Below, one piece after another: positions 17,116 to 25,299 of a stretch of 64,000 nucleotides of DNA. The DNA comes from Ornithinibacillus californiensis. GTDB taxonomy: Bacteria > Bacillota > Bacilli > Bacillales > Amphibacillaceae. The stretch spans positions 62,001-126,000 of the forward strand of contig NZ_LDUE01000063.1 of assembly GCF_001038485.1 (NCBI RefSeq), read 5' to 3'. The position numbers and the translations under genes are program-made. The stretch's first letter is position 1. Each line of letters begins with the position of its first letter. A model generated the notes under the pieces. The model did not search any database and was not told the origin of the DNA. It saw nothing but the letters and a program-made list of their open reading frames with translations.

Positions 17116-17457
17116 ATGAATAAGTCTTGGATATATGTTGTGTTAACGAGTCTTTCTGAATTAGTTTGGATTTATGGTTTCAATACGGCATCTACTTGGT
17201 GGCATTGGGCGTTGATTGTATCATTTATTTTATTGGATTTACATTTTCTAGCAAAGGCTTGTGAAGGATTACCAACTGGTACGGTGTATGCGATTTTTGC
17301 AGGTTTTGGTACTGTCGGTACGTTTTTAATGGACATTTTTATATTTGATGAACAAATCAGTATCTCAAAGGTTTTCTTTATTATGTTGATTATCGCTGGT
17401 GTTGCTGGCTTGAAACTATCCGATGATAAAAAAGAATCGAAAGGAGTGTTAGATTAA
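17116..17457 (+). CDS. SMR efflux subunit (YkkC/EbrA type)
   Basis: A 113-residue small multidrug resistance protein with four membrane helices. The essential Glu lies in helix 1 (SELVW). The block GLPTGTVYAIFAGFGTVGT matches YkkC-like subunits, which are longer at the C-terminus than their partner, as here. The start at ATG 17116 is set by GGAGAG. It overlaps the next SMR gene by one base (TAATG), so the two probably form a heterodimeric proton-coupled exporter of cationic drugs or guanidinium-like compounds. No guanidine riboswitch precedes it; control is by the TetR-type dyad instead. Confidence 0.85.
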   Translation: MNKSWIYVVLTSLSELVWIYGFNTASTWWHWALIVSFILLDLHFLAKACEGLPTGTVYAIFAGFGTVGTFLMDIFIFDEQISISKVFFIMLIIAGVAGLKLSDDKKESKGVLD

Positions 17458-17768
17458 TGGGTTGGATATATATCATTTTAGCTGCTGCCAATGAATTGAT
17501 TGGTGTATGGGGTTTGACCCGATTTAGTAAAAAAAGAAACATGGCTAATGCTTTACTATATGTTGGCGGTTTAGGTCTATCCTTCGCCTTTATATATGCT
17601 TCTTTTGATTACCTTCCTACAAGTATTGCCTATGCTACTTGGACTGGTGTAGGAACTGGTGGTGTAGTATTAATGAATATGTTATTTTTCGGAGAATCAA
17701 AGAGCATTTTCCGTATGGTTAGTTTAGTAGCAATCATTATTGGTGTTACAGGACTTAAACTAGTTTAA
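17457..17768 (+). CDS. SMR efflux subunit (YkkD/EbrB type)
   Basis: A 103-residue partner SMR protein with four helices; the conserved Glu is in AANELIGVWG and the signature is YATWTGVGTGG. Translation is coupled to the preceding gene by TAATG. Paired SMR genes usually insert in opposite orientation as a heterodimer; the charge bias here (Lys/Arg in the first loop, SKKRN) fits opposite topology. A long terminator follows. Confidence 0.85.
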   Translation: MGWIYIILAAANELIGVWGLTRFSKKRNMANALLYVGGLGLSFAFIYASFDYLPTSIAYATWTGVGTGGVVLMNMLFFGESKSIFRMVSLVAIIIGVTGLKLV

Positions 17769-17773
17769 AGAAA

Positions 17774-17832
17774 GGGTGCCTGTCATGTCCCAAGTTAGTA
17801 ATGAATTTGGGATATGGCAGGCATCCTTTTTT
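17774..17832 (+). terminator. Long terminator after the SMR genes
   Basis: GGGTGCCTGTCATGTCCCAA pairs with TTGGGATATGGCAGGCATCC, a ~20-bp stem with two mismatches, followed by TTTTTT. Confidence 0.9.
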
Positions 17833-17951
17833 GCAGGATATTGTCTCTATATGTCGAAGTAGTTAAGTATACATATAAAAGTTTCATGTTACTAGTATAA
17901 TTTTATCCATGGATCTCGTTAGAATAGTAAATACGTAATAGGGGGTATTAA

Positions 17952-18899
17952 ATGTCATCGATAGAAGAAAGGACATTGAAATTTACCGATAAGTCCAGGG
18001 AGTTAAGAGAAGAGTTTAGTGAACTTATACTAAATTATCGAGAGGATCTTTGGAATTATTGCAGATATTTAACAGGATCTCCTTGGGATGGAGAAGATTT
18101 ATTTCAGGAAACGTTGATTAAATCATTTGGTGGGTTTTACCAGGTTTGGCAACCGGAGAATCCTAAGTCATATCTATATAGAGTGGCGACAAATACGTGG
18201 ATTGATCACTGTCGTAAACAAAAACGAATAATTGGTACATTAGATGATGTTGAGGAACCAGCAGAAGAGTTTAAAGATGGTTTAGAGACGGAGGCTGCAT
18301 TAAGTCATCTAGTTGAATTGTTTTCGCCAAGACAGGTTGCTGTTTTCTTGCTTATAAAAGTATTTAAATTTAAAGCAAATGAAGTTGCTAGTATTGTAAA
18401 AACCACACAAGGAGCTATCTATGCTACTCAAAGAAGAATGGAAAACAAGCTTAAAAAAGAAGAGCTGTCTTTTAAATCTGAGAATAAGATAGAGAAGATT
18501 CAGAATCGGGATCCAATTATTCAAACCTATATGGATGCATTAAATAATGGAAATTTAGATGCTTTATTTGAGCTAGTAAGTGATCATTTACATCACGAGG
18601 CTTCACTTGGCTTTCAAGAGTTTTCTAAAGAATCGATGCGTAAAGGGTCTATGCAACATGGTTTACCCAACTATAGGGCAGAAGAATTTTATTTATGGGG
18701 AAGACCGGTTATTGTTAAGCTTGTTGATAGTAAAGAGGGTCCACTTATTCACGATATTCAGTATCAAGAAGTGGAAAATGGGAAAATCGTATATCACAGA
18801 AGTTTTTATTTTAGAAAAGAATTTATAGTAGCTGCTGCAAAAGAGCTAGGTATTCCTCCACAACTAGAAAAGTTTCCTTTGAATTGGGATAAGAAATAG
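17952..18899 (+). CDS. ECF-type sigma factor with C-terminal NTF2-like domain
   Basis: A 315-residue sigma-70 family protein. Region 2 is near residues 20-90 (GEDLFQETLIKSFGGF and YLYRVATNTWIDHCRKQKR). Region 4 is near 120-165, with the helix-turn-helix VASIVKTTQGAIYATQRRM. A ~140-residue C-terminal extension looks like a SnoaL/NTF2-like domain, which in some ECF groups takes the place of a separate anti-sigma factor. The start is ATG behind GGGGG. The VOC gene 9 bp downstream is probably co-transcribed. Confidence 0.8.
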   Translation: MSSIEERTLKFTDKSRELREEFSELILNYREDLWNYCRYLTGSPWDGEDLFQETLIKSFGGFYQVWQPENPKSYLYRVATNTWIDHCRKQKRIIGTLDDVEEPAEEFKDGLETEAALSHLVELFSPRQVAVFLLIKVFKFKANEVASIVKTTQGAIYATQRRMENKLKKEELSFKSENKIEKIQNRDPIIQTYMDALNNGNLDALFELVSDHLHHEASLGFQEFSKESMRKGSMQHGLPNYRAEEFYLWGRPVIVKLVDSKEGPLIHDIQYQEVENGKIVYHRSFYFRKEFIVAAAKELGIPPQLEKFPLNWDKK

Positions 18900-18908
18900 G
18901 AGTTGAAA

Positions 18909-19271
18909 ATGATGAATAATCCATTGAAAAATAAAGTAACTACAGTATTTATACCTGTTAAAGATGTAGAGATAGCTAAAGAGTGGTATGCCAACATCCT
19001 TGGTATTGAAGGGGAAATCATGCATGGACACTTATGTGTACTTGATATGGATGGAACAGGAATTGTTCTAGATGAGATGCCAGCTTGGAGAAACGCTGAA
19101 GGAGAGATAAGTCCGTTTCAAGCTCCCTTTGTTCAATTTGCTACCAATGATATTCATGCCTCTCATAAATGGATGAAAGAGAATGGTGTAGTAATGGTAA
19201 CTGGCATTGAACATGAGCATTATTTTGTTTTTAAGGATTTAGACGGAAATATGTTAATGGTGTGTCAATAA
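18909..19271 (+). CDS. VOC family protein
   Basis: A 120-residue glyoxalase-fold protein when started at ATG 18909 (GGAG at 18899-18902). It has the typical AKEWYANILGIEG first module and a final FKDLDGNMLMV motif. It probably forms an operon with the sigma factor ahead. Substrate unknown. Confidence 0.8.
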   Translation: MMNNPLKNKVTTVFIPVKDVEIAKEWYANILGIEGEIMHGHLCVLDMDGTGIVLDEMPAWRNAEGEISPFQAPFVQFATNDIHASHKWMKENGVVMVTGIEHEHYFVFKDLDGNMLMVCQ

Positions 19272-19274
19272 AAA

Positions 19275-19318
19275 AACAGGCATATGCGATACTATCTATA
19301 TCGCATGTGCCTGTTTTA
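19275..19318. terminator. Bidirectional terminator
   Basis: AAACAGGCATATGCGA pairs with TCGCATGTGCCTGTTT (one G-T mismatch), with A-runs before and TTTTATTTT after. It separates convergent VOC and hydrolase genes. Confidence 0.85.
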
Positions 19319-19906
19319 TTTTGCAAAGCGGTGATTTCCGATTGTTACAGTGACTTCACGTGTAGTAATCCAACTGCTTTTAGCTGTTTTCGGGTTATAA
19401 AAATAGATTGATCCACTTCCTTGTCCTCGGAAGGCGATAGCTTCGTTAACAGCTTTCATATCCTCAGCAGTATAACCTCCATTGATTTGACCATTTTGTA
19501 CAGGTGTAAATGCATAGTATCCACCTGCAGAACGTTCATATACAACTGCCTTTATTGTGTTAGGGAATTCTTTGTGGTCCACACGATTTAATATTACTGT
19601 TGCTACAGCAACTTTACCTGCATAAGGCTCACCTTTTGCTTCTGCATGAACCAATTTAGCCATAAGTTCTTTGTCAGCTTTTGAAACGTAATCTGGTACA
19701 TTTATAGTTTCCCCAGCAAATAGTAAGTTGCCAGATCTTTTATTAGAGATTTGTAGATTTGCAATTGTCGTTCCATACTTTTGTGCAATAGACCAAAAAG
19801 TATCCCCTTGTTGAACTGTATATGGAGCAGCACCGCCAATTGTTGGTATTGCAAATATAGAAAGCGATAATGTCACAGTTATTAGTAATTTTTTAAGGTT
19901 ATTCAT
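19316..19906 (-). CDS. Cell wall hydrolase with LysM domain (SleB-like)
   Basis: A 196-residue secreted protein: signal peptide 1-27, one LysM peptidoglycan-binding domain (about 28-72, YTVQQGDTFWSIAQKYGTT), then a Hydrolase_2 (SleB/CwlJ type) domain from about 80, with the proposed catalytic Glu in VHAEAKGEP and the SIYFYNP block near the end. Such enzymes are spore-cortex lytic or general muramidase-like hydrolases. LysM in place of the SleB PG_binding_1 domain suggests a YkvT-type relative. Confidence 0.9.
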   Translation of the reverse strand: MNNLKKLLITVTLSLSIFAIPTIGGAAPYTVQQGDTFWSIAQKYGTTIANLQISNKRSGNLLFAGETINVPDYVSKADKELMAKLVHAEAKGEPYAGKVAVATVILNRVDHKEFPNTIKAVVYERSAGGYYAFTPVQNGQINGGYTAEDMKAVNEAIAFRGQGSGSIYFYNPKTAKSSWITTREVTVTIGNHRFAK

Positions 19907-20237
19907 GTTGTAAACCTCCTATTTGTTTTGGCTACATATAAGAGATTACTAGATGTAACATAGTTTATCAGTAGTAAAATATGGTAATTGCATGTTGAAC
20001 CTAGTAAAGCTAATAGGCATGAGGGATATTTATATTTGTGGAATTATTAACCAGTAATAAAAAGTATCCAAATAATGGCCAACCTACCAACCTGAGGATT
20101 AATCGTTACATATATTTCAGAAATGTAACTTATTCTCAGTCCATATTCTTAAGAATAATGTTTTAACTTAATATACAACAGAGTTTCGTTGGTTAGGCTT
20201 TTAATTTATAGTTAAAGAATAGAAAAGGAGATATTTC
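19907..20237. other. Intergenic region, 331 bases
   Basis: Divergent promoters for the two flanking genes must lie here. It is AT-rich with no convincing reading frame, repeat or RNA structure. Confidence 0.5.
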
Positions 20238-20714
20238 ATGAGCAAATGGTTTGTTTTTAATTTTGTATTATTAATTTTTTTGACTTGGAAAGTTGTGAAC
20301 TATCATTCCTTTCCTTTTATGCAAGTACATATATGGTTTGGTGTTATTGGAGTGTTGTTATACATATATAATTGGACGAGGAATGCAGTGTTTGAAACGA
20401 TAAGAAATGTGCCAAGTCGTAAAACAAAAGTTCGACTTGCGAGGTTTTCAAAAAAAGTGGTAACTGTTCATCGTTGGACTGGTAATATTGCTCTTATAGT
20501 AGTGCTATTTCATGGCTTTCTCATACTCAATCGTTATGGATTTAATTTCAGTAATCCTAAAATGGTAGTAGGTTTATTGGCACTTTTAACATTAACATTT
20601 CAGGTAATGACAGGTTGGTTACGTTTATATAAACCGACTATTAAACTTCGATATGTTCACTTATATACTGGAATGAGTCTCTTTTTCTTAGTATTACTTC
20701 ATATTATTTTATAG
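20238..20714 (+). CDS. Four-helix membrane protein, cytochrome b561-like
   Basis: A 158-residue protein with four membrane segments and His residues repeated at helix ends (QVHIWFG, VHRWTGN with LFHG, VHLYTGM with LLHI). Paired His across helices is the pattern of b-type haem sites in b561/ferric-reductase-like proteins, so haem binding is plausible but not shown. The start is ATG behind AAAGGAGA. Function unknown. Confidence 0.6.
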   Translation: MSKWFVFNFVLLIFLTWKVVNYHSFPFMQVHIWFGVIGVLLYIYNWTRNAVFETIRNVPSRKTKVRLARFSKKVVTVHRWTGNIALIVVLFHGFLILNRYGFNFSNPKMVVGLLALLTLTFQVMTGWLRLYKPTIKLRYVHLYTGMSLFFLVLLHIIL

Positions 20715-20917
20715 TTTAATGCAAAATAAAAAGAACCGTTATCCCACTGTTTTGGCTGACGGTTCTTGTATTTCTCGCGGTATAAATGATCCTTTTTCGT
20801 TTTTGTTCTTCTAGTTCTTAAATCTAATTCGACGTAAGGGCTTCGATTAACTTCAGGATTAAGCCTTCCTTCACGCATGAGTTTCTCTCGTTTTTTTAAT
20901 GCTTTTGATTTACTCAT
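20699..20917 (-). CDS. Small basic protein, unknown
   Basis: A 72-residue, strongly basic protein starting at ATG 20917 behind AAGGAG. It is rich in Lys and Arg (KKREKLMREG, RTRRTKTKKDHLYREK) with no membrane segment. The last ~14 residues are encoded across a terminator hairpin and overlap the convergent gene by 16 bases, so much transcript may stop before the stop codon. The family is not recognised. Confidence 0.55.
   Translation of the reverse strand: MSKSKALKKREKLMREGRLNPEVNRSPYVELDLRTRRTKTKKDHLYREKYKNRQPKQWDNGSFYFALNYKII
20718..20767 (-). terminator. Terminator inside the end of the small gene
   Basis: AAGAACCGT and ACGGTTCTT arms; on the minus strand TTTTTATTTTGC follows. It sits within the last codons of the small basic gene. 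Confidence 0.7.
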
Positions 20918-21013
20918 AAAAATCACTCCTTCTTTTGATTCTATTATATAAGATGATTTGGAATAATTCTATAAGAATTGTAAGTTATAGCTTAGGCAAT
21001 TCCAAAATGTATA

Positions 21014-21042
21014 GTGACAGGACTGCTGAATTTTGCTACAAT
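21014..21042 (+). promoter_or_regulatory. Promoter of the T-box/argS unit
   Basis: GTGACA (21014-21019), 17 bases, TACAAT (21037-21042), just upstream of the T-box leader. Confidence 0.55.
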
Positions 21043-21059
21043 AGGATAAATTCTAAAAT

Positions 21060-21310
21060 GAAAATCAATGAAAAAGAGAGTAGTTGTCTGAAAGGCTTAG
21101 CGAGCTGGGGAATGGTGGGAGCCTAGTGCATGAGCAGACAATGAACCGGACTTTGGAGATGCTTTCTTGAAGTAGTAGTAGGGAAAGTCGGGGAAGACCT
21201 CGTTACTAACGTTAAGTGGTTTTTAAACTTGTTTAAAAACAAATGGAGTGGTACCGCGGGATGAATTTTAGCTCTCGCCTCTTTGATATGAAGAGGCGAG
21301 GGCTTTTTTA
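21060..21310 (+). promoter_or_regulatory. T-box riboswitch for argS
   Basis: A tRNA-sensing leader. Stem I starts with AAAAAGAGAGTAG (AGTA motif) and its upper helix pairs TTGTCTG (21086-21092) with CAGACAA (21135-21141). The T-box sequence TGGTACCGCG lies at 21249-21258. It is followed by a terminator with arms CTCGCCTCTT/AAGAGGCGAG (21274-21300) and a T-run. Uncharged tRNA-Arg should favour the antiterminator and raise argS expression. Candidate specifier triplets after the helix are GAA (21143-21145) or CGG (21147-21149); only CGG codes for Arg, but I could not fix the fold. Confidence 0.9.
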
Positions 21311-21326
21311 ATGGGAGGTAAAAAGA

Positions 21327-23009
21327 ATGCAATATAAGCAAGTATTTGGAAATGCATTAGCGAATCAATTAACAGATGTACTATCCTATGACAGTCTAAT
21401 GATGATGATTGAAAGACCAAAGCATGATTCATTAGGCGATTTTTCTTTTCCATGTTTTGAATTGGCCAAACATTATCGAAAATCCCCTAATATGATCTCT
21501 AAGGAAATTGCCGATAAATTAGATTCTCCTCTATTTGAAAAGGTAGAGTCAGTTGGTGGCTACATTAATGTCTTTTTAAAGAAAGAAAAGGTATCTAAGA
21601 AAACGGTTGAAGCTATATTGAAAATGAAAGAAAACTATGGTAATTCATTAGTTGGTGAAGGCAAGACAATAACGATTGATTTCTCATCACCAAATATAGC
21701 TAAACCATTTTCAATGGGCCACTTACGCTCGACTGTAATCGGTAATTCATTATCACTAATCGCTGAAAAGAACGGCTATCAAGTAGTGCGTATTAACTAC
21801 CTAGGAGATTGGGGAACACAATTTGGTAAACTCATCGTTGCCTATAACAAATGGGGTAAAGAGGAAAAAGTTAAACAAAGACCAATTAAGGAATTATTAG
21901 CATTATATGTTAAGTTTCATGAGGAAGCAGAGAAAAAACCAGTTCTAAATGATTTGGGTCGTGAAGCTTTTAAAAAGCTTGAAGATGGTGATGAGGAAGC
22001 GTTGTTATTGTGGGAGTGGTTCCGTGATGAGTCATTAAAGGAATTTTTGAAGATCTACAATAAATTAGGTGTTACCTTTGATTCTAATCATGGGGAAGCT
22101 TTCTATAATGATAAAATGGAGAGAGTAGTAGATACTTTAGCTGAAAAGAGTTTATTGGTCGAGTCAGAGGGGGCACATGTAGTTGAAATAGAAGGTCTTC
22201 CTCCAAGCCTCATAAAAAAACGTGATGGAACGACATTATATGCAACTCGTGATTTAGCTGCGGCGATTTATCGCCAAGAGAACTACCATTTTACGAAGTC
22301 TCTCTATGTAGTTGGTAATGAGCAAAGCCTACATTTCAAACAGTTATTTGCTGTCTTGGATAAAATGGGGTATGAATGGCAAAAAGGGATGGCTCATGTT
22401 CCATTTGGTATGATTTTGAAAGAAGGCAAGAAGATGTCTACTCGAAAAGGGAAAATAGTACTATTGGAAGAAGTAATCACGGAAGCTGTTCAGATTGCTC
22501 TTACTAATATTGAAGATAAAAATCCAAATCTACCTAATAAGTCTGTAGTTGCTGAACAACTTGGCGTAGGTGCGATTATATTCCATGATTTAAAAAACTA
22601 CCGATTAAATGATATTGAATTTTCTTTAGAAGATATGTTGCGGTTTGAAGGGGAAACTGGGCCTTACGTTCAATACACACATGCTCGTACATCTTCATTA
22701 TTAAGAAAAGGGAACTATATAGTTCGTGAGGATCATCAGGTTAATTATACTGATGAAGAGGCATGGCCAATTATAATGCTCTTAGAGGCTTTCCCACAAA
22801 CTATTTCGAAGGCAATGGATGACTATGACCCTTCTCAACTCGCTAAGCTACTATTAGCATTATCGAAAACATTTAATAAATACTATGCTTCTGTAAAAAT
22901 TCTAGATGATAACCACCAGGAAGATAGACTTTCTTTAGTATATGCTGTGAAGATTGTGTTAAAAGATGGTTTGCGTTTATTAGGTATTCAAGCTCCTGAA
23001 GAGATGTAA
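21327..23009 (+). CDS. argS: Arginyl-tRNA synthetase
   Basis: A class I aminoacyl-tRNA synthetase charging tRNA-Arg, 560 residues, normal for bacterial ArgRS. The N-terminal add-1 domain (1-~105) is followed by the HIGH-type motif GHLRS (131-135) within SPNIAKPFSMGHLRST, and a KMSKS-type motif KMSTRKG near 368-374. The C-terminal helical anticodon-binding domain is present. The start is ATG 21327 behind GGGAGG, directly after the T-box terminator, so it is controlled by tRNA charging. Many Bacillaceae have a second argS; this sequence may be the paralogue. Confidence 0.95.
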   Translation: MQYKQVFGNALANQLTDVLSYDSLMMMIERPKHDSLGDFSFPCFELAKHYRKSPNMISKEIADKLDSPLFEKVESVGGYINVFLKKEKVSKKTVEAILKMKENYGNSLVGEGKTITIDFSSPNIAKPFSMGHLRSTVIGNSLSLIAEKNGYQVVRINYLGDWGTQFGKLIVAYNKWGKEEKVKQRPIKELLALYVKFHEEAEKKPVLNDLGREAFKKLEDGDEEALLLWEWFRDESLKEFLKIYNKLGVTFDSNHGEAFYNDKMERVVDTLAEKSLLVESEGAHVVEIEGLPPSLIKKRDGTTLYATRDLAAAIYRQENYHFTKSLYVVGNEQSLHFKQLFAVLDKMGYEWQKGMAHVPFGMILKEGKKMSTRKGKIVLLEEVITEAVQIALTNIEDKNPNLPNKSVVAEQLGVGAIIFHDLKNYRLNDIEFSLEDMLRFEGETGPYVQYTHARTSSLLRKGNYIVREDHQVNYTDEEAWPIIMLLEAFPQTISKAMDDYDPSQLAKLLLALSKTFNKYYASVKILDDNHQEDRLSLVYAVKIVLKDGLRLLGIQAPEEM

Positions 23010-23116
23010 TTTGTACTTGGAGTTAAACTTTTTCGTGTAATTGTAGTTATGATAGTTGCTTATTTTAGTAATACTGGATTATGATTAATGAATCTTATAA
23101 AGTGAGGATGATTGTA

Positions 23117-23755
23117 TTGGCAGAAACACATACCTTCTCAAAAGGTGAAGAGATTGCTAATGCGATTACACATGGTATTGGCGTTATTTTAAGTATTGCT
23201 GGTTTAGTTTTATTAATTGTATTTGCCGCATTTAATGGGACGGCAGTACATGTCGTTAGTTTTACCATCTTTGGCGCAACCATGGTCATTCTGTATACTT
23301 CTTCCACATTAGTCCATGCGTTTCCACCGGGTAAAGCTAAAGATTTGTTTGAGATATTTGATCATTCTTCCATTTACTTATTTATTGCAGGAACCTATAC
23401 ACCATTTACTCTTGTTGTCATTAAAGGCGCTTTAGGATGGACAATGTTTGGCATCATATGGGGACTTGCGTTAGCTGGGATTGTCTTTAAAGCCTACTTT
23501 GTTAAAAAGTTTCTCTTTACATCCACGATCCTATATTTATTGATGGGTTGGATGGTTGTTATTGGCTGGAGTAGAATTGTTGAGAATTTAGAGTATGGAG
23601 GCGTTGTACTTCTTGTCGTAGGAGGTCTATGTTATACGGTTGGGACAGTATTTTATATGTGGCGAGCGTTCAAATATCACCACATGGTATGGCATCTCTT
23701 TGTTCTTGCAGGGACGATTTGTCATTTCTTTTGTGTCCTTTTATATCTGTTATAA
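23117..23755 (+). CDS. trhA: PAQR/hemolysin III family membrane protein
   Basis: Seven-helix membrane protein of the TrhA/YplQ (hemolysin III) family, involved in membrane-fluidity homeostasis in B. subtilis. The family core is present: GEEIANAITHGIGV at the start, SSTLVHAF and FDHSSIYLFIAGTYTPF in the middle, and the C-terminal HHMVWHLFVLAGTICHFF, with the conserved Ser/His/Asp zinc-site residues. TTG 23117 after GTGAGG gives the family's usual N-terminus; an ATG at 23081 is in frame but lacks a ribosome site. Confidence 0.85.
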   Translation: MAETHTFSKGEEIANAITHGIGVILSIAGLVLLIVFAAFNGTAVHVVSFTIFGATMVILYTSSTLVHAFPPGKAKDLFEIFDHSSIYLFIAGTYTPFTLVVIKGALGWTMFGIIWGLALAGIVFKAYFVKKFLFTSTILYLLMGWMVVIGWSRIVENLEYGGVVLLVVGGLCYTVGTVFYMWRAFKYHHMVWHLFVLAGTICHFFCVLLYLL

Positions 23756-23856
23756 AAATAGCCAAACCATTAGAGTTAGGATTCTTCCTAGCTCTTTTTC
23801 TCATATCTTAGGAAATTATAAAATAACTGCCTGTGGATAAAAAGACATAAACGGCC

Positions 23857-24211
23857 ACGTCCAGCTCCAGCGCCCAGGGACTAGCGAAGGAACTACTTGG
23901 AATGGCTTCTTTGCCTTTGTGCCGAGTAACCGCAAATGTTTTCGGTGGGGCGAGTAACCGCAGCCCCAGGCACAAGACTTCCCTCACCTCCGTACGATAA
24001 GTCAACATCGACTCGAAGGATAAAGGAAGGTCGACTAAAACCGGCCTATTCGGCCAACGTCGACATACCCCTATGAAGGGGCATGTTTCCTTTATCTCCT
24101 TCGGGGGGAATGGTCAACTAAAACCGCCACTTTGCGTGGCAACGTTGACCCACCTGGCATGGCCAGGTGCAGTCCGTAGTCCCTAAACAGGCGCTTGCGC
24201 TTTTGTTCTAT
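23857..24211. repeat. Structured intergenic repeat element
   Basis: A GC-richer block unlike its surroundings. It opens with GTCCAGCTCCAGCGCC and closes with GGCGCTTGCGCTTTTG, the terminal sequences I know from a repeat family scattered in Bacillus-related genomes. The ends pair with each other: AGCGCC (23869-23874) with GGCGCT (24190-24195), and AGGGACTA (23876-23883) with TAGTCCCT (24177-24184). Inside are several hairpins (for example AACCGGCC/GGCCAACG-like arms, CCCCTATGAAGGGG, GCCACTTTGCGTGGC, ACCTGGCATGGCCAGGT) and two copies of GGTCRACTAAAACCG. Open frames across it are not genes. Confidence 0.8.
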
Positions 24212-24252
24212 GGTACTATGGAAGATAATAATAACTGATAGGAGGAAATAGC

Positions 24253-25104
24253 ATGATCTACATCGGATTAACTGGCTGGGGAGATCATGATTCGTTATAT
24301 ACGGATGTAACAAAAGCAAGAGAAAAACTATCCGAAAACAGCAGTCATTTCCCTATTGTAGAATTGGATGCCTCTTTTTACGCGATACAACCTTTAAGAA
24401 ATGCTTTAAAATGGATTAGAGAGACCCCTGAAACTTTCCGCTTTGTAATAAAGGCTTATCAAGGAATGACTAAACATATACGGACGGATAATTCTAAGGA
24501 GACTATTTCTGGAATGTTTCAAGCGTTTATCGAGTCTTTAAAACCCTTTCAAGATGCAGATAAATTATCGATGGTTTTGTTCCAATTTCCACCTTGGTTT
24601 GACTGCACTAGGGAAAATGTTACTTACTTAAGATACTGTAAGAAAATGATGGGTGATATTCCGGTTGCTTTGGAATTTCGTAATCAGTCCTGGTTTAATG
24701 ATAAACATCGTGACAGTACGATTGCCTTTATGGAAGAAAATGGTTGGATTCATTCGATTGCGGACGAGCCCCAGGCAGGAGAGGGATCTATTCCAATTGT
24801 ACTAGAAGCAACTAATTCTGATCTTACGCTCATTCGAATGCATGGACGTAATGTCCATGGTTGGACGAAGCCCAAAAATGCGGATACGGATTGGCGTGAT
24901 GTTCGATATTTATATAAGTACAATTAGGAAGAGTTATTAGAATGGAAAGATAGAATATTAGAGCTCTCAAAGCATACGAAGGATATTATCGTTTTATTTA
25001 ATAATAATTCCGGCGGTGATGCTGCTGGGAATGCGAAGGAATTTCAAGAATTGCTTGATATTAAGTATGAGGGTTTAGCACCGAAACAGCTTGACTTGTT
25101 TTAA
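24253..25104 (+). pseudogene. DUF72 protein interrupted by an in-frame TAG
   Basis: The first 224 codons encode a DUF72 (YecE-like, TIM-barrel) protein, with GLTGWGDHDSLY at the start, EFRNQSW and the MHGRN block. A TAG at 24925-24927 follows YLYKYN. The same frame continues without a break for 58 codons as EELLEWKDRILEL, then LFNNNSGGDAAGNAKEFQEL, ending QLDLF and TAA at 25104, which is the normal DUF72 C-terminus. One base change (for example CAG to TAG) thus removes the last fifth of the protein. Ribosome site AGGAGG; start ATG 24253. Confidence 0.85.
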
Positions 25105-25175
25105 AAATAAGCTACCATATGCTAACAATAGCTCGTACAAAAGATTACTAAAGGGTGTACGCAGGTTAGGACTTT

Positions 25176-25214
25176 TACACTTAACCTCTGTCTTTATAAA
25201 GTAAGTGTATTTTT
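25176..25214 (+). terminator. Terminator after the DUF72 gene
   Basis: TACACTTA and TAAGTGTA arms with TTTTT after. Confidence 0.6.
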
Positions 25215-25299
25215 ACTGAAAATTCATACAACAACTTTTTGATAATACTTTTGTATGATAATATAAGTTTAATAATATAAATTTTAGGAGCCTATTTTT

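Noticed and set aside
19907-20237. Possible small RNA in the 331-base gap
   Set aside because: No promoter-terminator pair or stable hairpin could be recognised by eye.
23808-24319. Open frames on the minus strand through the GC-rich block
   Set aside because: They cross hairpins of the intergenic repeat, have no ribosome site and show low-complexity composition; not genes.
24925-24927. TAG in the DUF72 gene as a recoded (pyrrolysine or selenocysteine-like) codon
   Set aside because: No recoding machinery is expected in this group, selenocysteine uses TGA, and the site is not in the active centre. A nonsense mutation is simpler.
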